From Bryobacterales bacterium (lineage in GTDB: Bacteria > Acidobacteriota > Terriglobia > Bryobacterales > Bryobacteraceae): 5,751 nt of DNA. Numbering within the stretch: the stretch's first letter is position 1; the number at the start of each line of letters is the position of its first letter. Below are positions 1 through 5,424 of the stretch, in pieces. The notes under the pieces were generated by a model. It was not told where the DNA came from. It ran no database searches and saw only the letters and a program-made list of their open reading frames with translations. The position numbers and the translations under genes were made by a program. Location of the stretch: the NCBI GenBank assembly GCA_003132865.1, contig PKYZ01000165.1:4766-10516 (forward strand). The letters run 5' to 3'.

Positions 1-1247
1 CCCTGGACGAAGAAGATGCGCGTCAGATTGCTGCCGCTGATGGCCGCCCCGGCGCCGGTTATACTGACGCTGCCGCCGATATACAGCCGGCCGCCGAAAT
101 TGTAGGAAGTGGCATTGGCCGAGAGCGCAATGGTCTGCCCGGCAATCGGGCTCAGATCGACGGTCCCGCCGGGACACACGTCGGCCAACCCCTGCCGTAG
201 CGTTCCCGGCCCGCTGTCGTCCACGCTGGTGACGCTGAAGGTGGAACTGCAGGTGGCCGTGTCTCCGGCGGTCAGGCCGAAGGTGACCATAGTGTTCGGA
301 TCGGTAGATGCGGTAACGGTGTTGCCGCCCACGGTCGAACTGGCCTGCACCTGGGCGGAAGCTATGCCGCTGCTGTTCGACATCGCCGTGGTGGTGACAA
401 CGCCCGGCCCGGAGAACGTCACCGTCACGCCGGAAACCGGATTGCTCGACAAATCGGTGACCGAGACCACCAGCGGACCGAGGAAAAAGGCGCCGGCCTG
501 GGTCCATTGCCCATCCCCGGAGACTTTGCCGATCATCACGGTGGATGGACAATCCTGGCGGTTGGGGGTGCAGACATTACTGTAAGGGACTGAGGTTTCG
601 CAGGTCGTGGGAATCGACGGGTAGCAGTTATAGGAAATATCGCGGTTGAATTCTGTCCATGTATCGGGAATCTGGGTCAGGAGATTTCCCGTCAGGCCGA
701 TGATCTGGTATGGCGTGCTTGGAAAATCCGGAATGGCGCCGGTGAGCAGGTTATTCGCAGCCGTGAAGGTGTAGAGCTGCGGCTCGGTGGCGAAAGCGCT
801 CGGTATCGTGCCGGTGAGGGCATTGTTGTCCAGGTGAAGCCCCGAGAGCTGTGTCAACGCGGCCAGGGAAACCGGTATCGAACCGGTCATCCCGCAGAAG
901 CGCAGCTCAAGGAAGGTCAGCGCAGTCAGTTGCGACAGGATGTCCGGGATGGGAGCATTGATCTTCTGGGCTCCGCACCCCCCAATAATACTCTGGACGC
1001 GCCCCCTAATGCAGGTCACCCCGGACCAGTTGACGCCATTCGTAGGGCAGGGGTTTGTAGTGTAATCCCATCCGTACGCCGCTCCCCAGCCGTAGCCGCC
1101 CTGGGAAATGGGCGCCGCCAGCGTCTGCATGACGGTCAAGTCCGTTCCCGTGAGCTGCGCGTGAGCGGGGCTGACGGCAAGCGAAACCATGCACACCACA
1201 AGAGCCAGGAACCCCACGGTCCTACTGAAATGAGCCGACAAACGCAT
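1..1247 (-). CDS. Secreted plant-type LRR / Ig-like / beta-helix surface protein, C-terminus beyond the window
   Basis: The frame is open for 415 codons from ATG at 1247 to the window edge, so the protein is partial at its C-terminus. Residues 1-30 form a Sec signal peptide: basic start, hydrophobic core, cleavage after Ala-His-Ala. Residues 35-79 resemble the N-terminal cap of plant-type LRR proteins, ending in NPCPTNGVNWSGVTC. Residues 100-195 hold about four repeats of the LxxLxLxxNxLTGxIP type. A Cys-rich linker follows (C208, C216, C226, C233). Residues 256-327 look like a bacterial Ig-like (Big_1) domain, with NPVSGVTVTFSGPG and later a Ser-Gly-Ile turn. From C333, FSVTSVDDSGPGTLRQGLAD is the usual opening of bacterial right-handed beta-helix domains. 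The start is supported by a good ribosome binding site and the signal peptide. The protein is probably exported and adhesive or binding; its ligand is unknown. It is divergent from the kinase gene. Confidence 0.9.
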   Translation of the reverse strand, partial: MRLSAHFSRTVGFLALVVCMVSLAVSPAHAQLTGTDLTVMQTLAAPISQGGYGWGAAYGWDYTTNPCPTNGVNWSGVTCIRGRVQSIIGGCGAQKINAPIPDILSQLTALTFLELRFCGMTGSIPVSLAALTQLSGLHLDNNALTGTIPSAFATEPQLYTFTAANNLLTGAIPDFPSTPYQIIGLTGNLLTQIPDTWTEFNRDISYNCYPSIPTTCETSVPYSNVCTPNRQDCPSTVMIGKVSGDGQWTQAGAFFLGPLVVSVTDLSSNPVSGVTVTFSGPGVVTTTAMSNSSGIASAQVQASSTVGGNTVTASTDPNTMVTFGLTAGDTATCSSTFSVTSVDDSGPGTLRQGLADVCPGGTVDLSPIAGQTIALSANATSYNFGGRLYIGGSVSITGAGAAISGSNLTRIFFVQ

Positions 1248-1254
1248 CGCAATT

Positions 1255-1261
1255 CTCCTCT
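1255..1261 (-). promoter_or_regulatory. Ribosome binding site of the LRR surface protein gene
   Basis: Read on the minus strand this is AGAGGAG, 7 nt before the ATG at 1247. It fixes the start codon and places the signal peptide at the very N-terminus. It is the strongest Shine-Dalgarno match among the genes of this window. Confidence 0.75.
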
Positions 1262-1325
1262 GATTGGGATAGGCGGAAAAGCGAACCAAAACCGATCATG
1301 GCGCCGGACCAACCGGTGGAATGTC

Positions 1326-1351
1326 ACCTGAGATCAGGTTCCTGCTATATT
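1326..1351 (+). promoter_or_regulatory. Candidate promoter and operator of the kinase-sigma operon
   Basis: ACCTGA-GA-TCAGGT at 1326-1339 is a perfect dyad with 6-bp arms and a 2-nt centre. It is followed at 1343-1351 by TGCTATATT, a match to an extended -10 element (TGn plus a TATAAT-like hexamer). There is no good -35 hexamer at the expected spacing, and the dyad occupies that place, as an operator or activator site would. Transcription would start near 1358, about 12 nt before the kinase ATG, giving a very short leader. The motifs are visible directly; their function is inferred, and short dyads are common by chance in GC-rich DNA. Confidence 0.3.
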
Positions 1352-1369
1352 CGAGAGATTCCCAAGACC

Positions 1370-4126
1370 ATGACTCCGGAGCGTTTCCGCCGGATCGCGG
1401 ACCTGTACGATGCCGTACTCCGCCAGCCGCCGCCTGAGCGCCCGCGGTTCCTGGCGGAGCACTGCTCGGGCGACGATGGGTTGCGCGCGGAAGTGGAATC
1501 GCTGCTAGCGGCCAACGCCCAGGCTTCGGGCTTTCTTTCAACCCCCGCCAAAGAGGTGGCTGCCGCGCTTCTGGCAAACGAGGCGCCGCCGCCGGCCGAC
1601 GTGGGGATCGAGCCTGGGCGGACGATCGGTCCCTATCGCGTGGTCCGTAGGATCGGTTCCGGCGGAATGGGGCACGTGTATCTGGCCGAGGATGCGCGGC
1701 TGGCGCGGAAGATTGCGCTGAAATGCCTGCAGTCGGAACTGGCGGCCAACTCACGGGGCATGGCTCGGCTGGAAGAAGAGGCGCGCGCGGCCTCCGCACT
1801 GAATCACCCCAACATCATTACGGTCTATGACCTGGTGGAGGCGGACGGGCAGAAGTTTATCGCCCAGGAGTTCATCGAAGGCGAAACGCTGCGCGAGCGC
1901 GTGTTGCGCGGCCGCCTGCCGGTGACCGAGATCGCCGATATCGGCGCGCAGGTGTCCCACGCGCTGGCGGCGGCGCACGCGGCCGGCATCGTGCACGGCG
2001 ATATCAAGCCGGCCAACATCATGGTTCGCGCCGACGGTCTGGTGAAGGTGCTGGACTTCGGGCTGGCCAGGCAATCGGGGTCGGCGGCGGGCGGCGTGGC
2101 GCCGACCGGGGCACAAACTACACCCATGGGCACCCTTCACTACATGTCCCCCGAGCAGTCGCAGCGCCAGCCGGTGGACTCACGCACGGATATCTTCAGC
2201 CTCGGCGTGGTTCTTTACGAGATGGCCGCGGGCGTGACCCCGTTCCACGGCGATAGCGAGACCGCGGCATGGTTCTCCCTGCTCCACGATACCCCGCCGC
2301 CGTTGCGCAGCATCCGAACCGAGATCCCCGTGCGTCTCGACCGGCTGGTGTCGCGCGCGTTGGAGAAAGACCCCGCGCGGCGCCCTCAGAATGCCGGAGA
2401 GATGGCGGCCGAGCTTCGCGCTCTGAACGCGTCGTGGCGATGGCAGAGGCTCGCGGCGAGCGTTGCGGCGGCCGCGATCGTGCTGGCTGCCGTTCTGTTC
2501 TGGTTGACGCGTCCGGCGCCTGTTCCGCACGCTGTCGGGATGGTTCAGCTTACCAACGACGGTCAGGCGAAACAGACCTTTGCGGTGGACGGCGAGCAAA
2601 TCTACTACGGCTCGGGCGACATGAATCCGGATCTCAGAGTATTCCGCGTGAGTGCCAATGGCGGAGAACCGATCCCCATGCCGCAGCTCCAGGGAATGGG
2701 GCCGCTCGGCGTTTCGCCGGATCGCTCGCGCATCCTGCTGGTGAAATATCGGAGGGACTCGGGGAACGGGCCGTATGAGCTTTGGGTCGCCCATGCCAAC
2801 GGCGGAGCGCCGTCGCCGTTGCACGGTTTAATGGCCACCGAGGCGGCCTGGTCTCCGGACGGAGAGGCCATCGTTTATTGCGCCGGGCCCGAGCTGTGGA
2901 CGGCCCGGGCGGACGGCTCCGAGGCGCGCAGACTCGCCACCCTGAGAGGCTTCGTGCATACCCCGCGATGGTCTCCCGACGGCCGGCGCATTCGCTTTAC
3001 ACTGATGGCGAAAAACTCGAATGCGATCTGGGGAGTCGCGGCTGACGGCAGCGGGCCACGCGCGCTTCTTCCGGACTGGGGGGGCCGGAATCAGGAAGAC
3101 GGGGCGTGGACGCCCGACGGCCACTGGTTCATTTTTTCAGCCCGCCTTCACGATCTGTGGGCGCTCCGGGAGAATCGCGGCTGGTTCGCGGGATCGCCAT
3201 CCACACCCGTTCGCCTGACCGCCGGTCCGCTGCTGGCTGATCTGGTGCAGCCGGGCGGGGATGGGCACCGCATCTTTTTTCGCGGCCTGCTGAATCGCGG
3301 CGAGCTGGTCCGCTATGACCACTCCTCCGGGAACTGGTCCTCTTATCTGAACGGCGAGGGCGCGACGCAGCTCGATTACTCGCGCGATAACAAGTGGATC
3401 GTCTGGACTTCGTATCCGGAACGCGTGTTGTGGCGCAGTGCGGTGGATGGCGGCAGCCGGGTGCAGCTTACGCAGCCGCCGCTGCGCGCGAGCGGCCCGC
3501 GATGGTCGCCTGACGGAACGCAGATCGCGTTCTATGGCGGCTTGCCTGGAAAGCCGGCTCGCGTTTACGTTATGGCGGCGGGCGGCGGCGCCATTCGTCA
3601 ACTCACTCACGGCCAGAGTGGACCGGGCGGGGATGTCGATGAAACGTGGTCGCCCGACGGCGGCTCCGTGGCGTTCGGTTCGGATTCCCTCGATGCCGAG
3701 GGGAGCCTCGCGCTGCATGTCATGGACGTGAAGAGCGGGCGCGAGGAGACGCTGCCCGATTCGCAGGGACTCTGGTCTCCGCGCTGGTCGCCGGATGGCC
3801 GGTACATCGCCGCTCTCGGTGGCCGATTCAAGCTTTGGCTGTATGACGTGAAGACGCGCGCTCGGACGCAGTTGACCGCCGGAGACGCGGGCTGGCCGAA
3901 CTGGTCGCGCGACGGCCGTTATCTCTATTTCGAAGACGACGCGACAACCACGTGGCGGCGCGTCCGGATCGCCGATCGATTTACGGAACCACTTGCCGAT
4001 CTCAGAACGTTCAAATTCGCGCAGCGGGCGCTGGGCTGGACCGGTGTTACACCGGACGAATCGCTGATTTCCACGCGCGATGCCGGCAGCACCGAGATCT
4101 ACGCGCTCGACTGGGACGCGTATTAG
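1370..4126 (+). CDS. Transmembrane Ser/Thr protein kinase with a C-terminal TolB/WD40-like propeller sensor
   Basis: This 918-residue protein has three parts. Residues 1-55 match the short N-terminal helical segment common in acidobacterial kinases (MTPERFRRIADLYDAVL). The kinase domain spans about 89-352. It shows the P-loop GSGGMG (96-101), catalytic Lys118, alpha-C Glu137, catalytic loop HGDIKPAN (209-216), DFG (229-231), SPE (260-262), alpha-F Asp274 and Arg338. All catalytic residues are present, but the Arg of HRD is Gly, so it is a non-RD kinase. One membrane helix lies at about 361-379. Residues 390-918 form about twelve beta-propeller blades marked by WSPDG-like motifs, probably periplasmic. 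Thr and Ser in the activation segment (T246, T250, T251, T255) could be phosphorylated. The frame is open back to an ATG at 1298, but the family N-terminus begins at 1370, where a weak GAGAGA lies 11 nt upstream. The sigma factor gene follows after 9 nt. The kinase probably senses an external cue and phosphorylates cytoplasmic targets; the ligand is unknown. Confidence 0.93.
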   Translation: MTPERFRRIADLYDAVLRQPPPERPRFLAEHCSGDDGLRAEVESLLAANAQASGFLSTPAKEVAAALLANEAPPPADVGIEPGRTIGPYRVVRRIGSGGMGHVYLAEDARLARKIALKCLQSELAANSRGMARLEEEARAASALNHPNIITVYDLVEADGQKFIAQEFIEGETLRERVLRGRLPVTEIADIGAQVSHALAAAHAAGIVHGDIKPANIMVRADGLVKVLDFGLARQSGSAAGGVAPTGAQTTPMGTLHYMSPEQSQRQPVDSRTDIFSLGVVLYEMAAGVTPFHGDSETAAWFSLLHDTPPPLRSIRTEIPVRLDRLVSRALEKDPARRPQNAGEMAAELRALNASWRWQRLAASVAAAAIVLAAVLFWLTRPAPVPHAVGMVQLTNDGQAKQTFAVDGEQIYYGSGDMNPDLRVFRVSANGGEPIPMPQLQGMGPLGVSPDRSRILLVKYRRDSGNGPYELWVAHANGGAPSPLHGLMATEAAWSPDGEAIVYCAGPELWTARADGSEARRLATLRGFVHTPRWSPDGRRIRFTLMAKNSNAIWGVAADGSGPRALLPDWGGRNQEDGAWTPDGHWFIFSARLHDLWALRENRGWFAGSPSTPVRLTAGPLLADLVQPGGDGHRIFFRGLLNRGELVRYDHSSGNWSSYLNGEGATQLDYSRDNKWIVWTSYPERVLWRSAVDGGSRVQLTQPPLRASGPRWSPDGTQIAFYGGLPGKPARVYVMAAGGGAIRQLTHGQSGPGGDVDETWSPDGGSVAFGSDSLDAEGSLALHVMDVKSGREETLPDSQGLWSPRWSPDGRYIAALGGRFKLWLYDVKTRARTQLTAGDAGWPNWSRDGRYLYFEDDATTTWRRVRIADRFTEPLADLRTFKFAQRALGWTGVTPDESLISTRDAGSTEIYALDWDAY

Positions 4127-4135
4127 CCTGTAATT

Positions 4136-4732
4136 ATGCCGCTGGCTGAACCCGAAATTACCCGCATGCTGCATGCCTGGCGCGCCGGCGACGAGGCTGC
4201 GCTCGGCGATCTCACTCCCGCCGTTTACGACGAGCTCCGTCGCCTGGCCAGCCGGCAGATGCGTGGAGAGCGCCAGGCGCTGACCCTGCACACCTCGGCG
4301 CTGGTGAATGAGGCGTTCCTGCGCCTGGTGAGCACGCCACACGTCAACTGGCAAAACCGCGCGCACTTCTTTGCCGTATGTTCGCAGCTGATGCGCCGCA
4401 TCCTCGTGGATTTCGCGCGCGAGCGGAGATCCGAAAAACGGGGCGCTCTGGCCGTACACGTCCCTATAAGTGAGGTAGAGGATGTGCTTTCGTCACCCGC
4501 CGCCGATGTGGATCTGGTGGCGCTGGATGAGGCGCTGGATGATCTCGCAAGCCTTGATCCGCGCAAGGCCCAAATGGTGGAACTGCGTTTTTTCGCCGGG
4601 CTGAGCGTCGAAGAGACAGCGGAGGCGCTGGGGGTATCCGCGCCAACGGTGCGGCGGGACTGGAGCGTCGCGCGGGCGTGGCTCTATCGTGCGCTGGCGC
4701 GGGGACAGGCCGAGGGGACCGGCAGCTCGTAG
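4136..4732 (+). CDS. ECF-type RNA polymerase sigma factor of the kinase-associated group
   Basis: This 198-residue protein has the standard two-domain ECF layout. Region 2 covers about residues 7-98: an EITRMLHAWRAGDEAAL start, YDELRRLASRQMR, ALVNEAFLRLV as region 2.2, then HFFAVCSQLMRRILVDFARE in the DNA-melting and -10 recognition part. Region 4 covers about 135-190, with the helix-turn-helix LSVEETAEALGVSAPTVRRD (156-175) for the -35 element. The length and the TLHTSALVNEAFLRL block are typical of the family I recall as TIGR02999 / Sigma70_ECF, common in Acidobacteriota and Planctomycetota. Where most ECF factors have DAED before LVQE, this one has H52-T53-S54-A55, which removes the negative charge that contacts the RNA polymerase beta-prime clamp. 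No Shine-Dalgarno sequence precedes the ATG, and the kinase stop lies only 9 nt upstream, so translation is probably coupled. No anti-sigma gene is present. The target promoters are unknown. Confidence 0.95.
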   Translation: MPLAEPEITRMLHAWRAGDEAALGDLTPAVYDELRRLASRQMRGERQALTLHTSALVNEAFLRLVSTPHVNWQNRAHFFAVCSQLMRRILVDFARERRSEKRGALAVHVPISEVEDVLSSPAADVDLVALDEALDDLASLDPRKAQMVELRFFAGLSVEETAEALGVSAPTVRRDWSVARAWLYRALARGQAEGTGSS

Positions 4733-4941
4733 AAGGAATCTTTGTTTTAGCGCGCCTGCTCAGCGGCATCAATGAAAGCTCAGAACCAGTCGTGGGTCGC
4801 CTAGGCGTATGCAAATATGCACAGCGAAGGCATCTCGTATAAGCCGCGAGACGGTGAAGTCGGGGTGTGCCCGCAGCAACAGACGCGCGAAATGCTCGGT
4901 GTTGTACCAGGCTGGGTGCAGCAGGCGACCAGGAGGAAAAC

Positions 4942-4969
4942 GGCCCGCGAGCCGTCCACTCGGCGGGCC
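4942..4969. repeat. GC-rich hairpin, possible terminator for minus-strand transcripts
   Basis: GGCCCGC-GAG at 4942-4951 pairs with CTC-(G)-GCGGGCC at 4959-4969: ten base pairs with one bulged G and a 7-nt loop. On the plus strand it is followed by CCCCAAAAA, so it has no U-tract there. On the minus strand the stem is followed by GTTTTCC, a short T-run, so weak intrinsic termination of transcripts coming leftwards from the 5315-5725 gene is possible. The stem is visible; the role is inferred. Confidence 0.35.
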
Positions 4970-5000
4970 CCCCAAAAACGTCGCTCCGAAGTAAGGACTA

Positions 5001-5028
5001 TGTCCCATAAGGTAATCTTTTTGGGACA
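5001..5028. repeat. Inverted repeat TGTCCCA / TGGGACA
   Basis: The 7-bp arms at 5001-5007 and 5022-5028 are separated by 14 nt that are rich in A and T. The unit starts with TG and ends with CA, as ends of some insertion sequences and many operators do. No transposase gene is near, so this may be an operator, a remnant end, or chance. It lies at the left border of the region where composition begins to drop. Confidence 0.3.
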
Positions 5029-5080
5029 AGGAACTACGCCAGCGCGCCGTGGCGCCGCGAGGCGAAGAACGGGCAAAGAT

Positions 5081-5123
5081 CCTCCTGCTCGCCTGCTGCT
5101 ACCAGGAGGGTTAACTCAGGAGG
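5081..5123 (+). promoter_or_regulatory. CCTCCTG / CAGGAGG hairpin with a second CAGGAGG copy, upstream of the small RHH-like gene
   Basis: CCTCCTG at 5081-5087 can pair with CAGGAGG at 5103-5109 (7 bp, 15-nt loop). An identical CAGGAGG recurs at 5117-5123, after GTTAACT. CAGGAGG is a near-perfect Shine-Dalgarno sequence, so the first arm mimics anti-Shine-Dalgarno RNA and could mask either copy. However, the nearest start of the downstream gene (GTG 5152) is 28 nt past the second copy, too far for direct use, and the ATG at 5144 opens only a 14-codon frame. A regulatory role is therefore speculative. Confidence 0.25.
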
Positions 5124-5151
5124 CTTAGAACCGCCACCATCGGATGAAACT

Positions 5152-5424
5152 GTGGGCAACCTCGACAAGGGAGAGTACTCGCACCTGAATTTTCGGGTAC
5201 GCGAGGAATTCCACAAAGAATTCGCCATCTTCGCAATCAGGCACAATTTCAAGAGCCAAATCGAATTGTTATACAAGTTATTTGAGTTGGGCAAAAATAA
5301 GTACGAGGCCCAACTTAGATGCCAAACAAGCGAACCGTTCCGTCCGGGTCTAGTTCAATCTGCATGGGCTTTCCGCGAAAGGCCTCTGCTGCTCTTACCA
5401 GCCCATCCCAACCTCCGGTGTTAA
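5152..5424 (+). CDS. Small ribbon-helix-helix-like protein with a probably non-native C-terminal tail
   Basis: Residues 8-52 look like a ribbon-helix-helix fold: a beta-strand HLNFRV (11-16), helix EEFHKEFAIFAIRHN (18-32) and helix KSQIELLYKLFELGKNKY (34-51). Such proteins are small DNA-binding repressors, often antitoxins or plasmid control proteins. The fold is judged by eye, not by search. From residue 54 on, the frame runs antisense to the convergent 5315-5725 gene and reads as unstructured (Pro, Arg and Leu rich), so the original C-terminus was probably lost by rearrangement or lies close to residue 54. GTG at 5152 is the only plausible start near the domain, with a weak GGAT 6 nt upstream; the frame is open further, back to 5011, without ATG. 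The first 160 nt are about 43% GC against more than 60% in the kinase operon, suggesting foreign origin. No toxin partner is visible. Confidence 0.5.
   Translation: MGNLDKGEYSHLNFRVREEFHKEFAIFAIRHNFKSQIELLYKLFELGKNKYEAQLRCQTSEPFRPGLVQSAWAFRERPLLLLPAHPNLRC

Larger units (their letters stand above)
4733..5151. other. Stretch without a convincing gene, possibly a decayed or rearranged segment
   Basis: No frame here has the look of an intact gene and no tRNA-like fold was found. It holds a 10-bp palindrome CGCCTAGGCG (4798-4807) followed by a direct repeat of ATGCA (4809-4813 and 4817-4821), a GC-rich hairpin (4942-4969), an inverted repeat TGTCCCA/TGGGACA (5001-5028) and a CCTCCTG/CAGGAGG hairpin (5081-5109). 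On the minus strand a 79-codon frame from ATG 5008 to 4769 contains one protein-like stretch (WYNTEHFARLLLRAHPDFTV at 4909-4850), but it lacks a ribosome binding site and its N-terminal part is of low complexity. It may be a remnant of a lost gene. No clear intrinsic terminator follows the sigma factor gene. Confidence 0.5.

Noticed and set aside
109..585. Long plus-strand frame of 158 codons
   Set aside because: It is antisense to the Ig-like and beta-helix part of the secreted LRR protein, whose translation is coherent over 415 codons with signal peptide and domains.
834..1331. Plus-strand frame of 165 codons
   Set aside because: It lies antisense to the LRR and signal peptide region, is rich in Arg, Pro and Gly and has no domain-like pattern.
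1337..1342. Minus-strand GGAACC as an ECF -35 element for the surface protein gene
   Set aside because: No CGTC- or GTC-like -10 element lies at 16-17 nt, so it is mentioned only as a weak hint and not listed as a promoter.
1298..1369. Extended kinase start at ATG 1298, adding 24 residues
   Set aside because: The family N-terminus begins with MTPERF at 1370; the extra stretch has no ribosome binding site and would place the dyad and -10-like motif inside the coding region.
3137..4459. Minus-strand frame of 440 codons opposite the kinase and sigma genes
   Set aside because: It is a shadow produced by high GC at third positions; the plus-strand reading shows the propeller blades and sigma region 2, while this one is Arg, Ala and Pro rich without domains.
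4700..4760. Intrinsic terminator after the sigma factor gene
   Set aside because: There is a T-rich stretch (TCTTTGTTTT) but no stable stem directly before it.
4817..5128. Plus-strand frame of 103 codons
   Set aside because: It runs through three inverted repeats, is Arg and Pro rich, has no ribosome binding site and shows no domain pattern.
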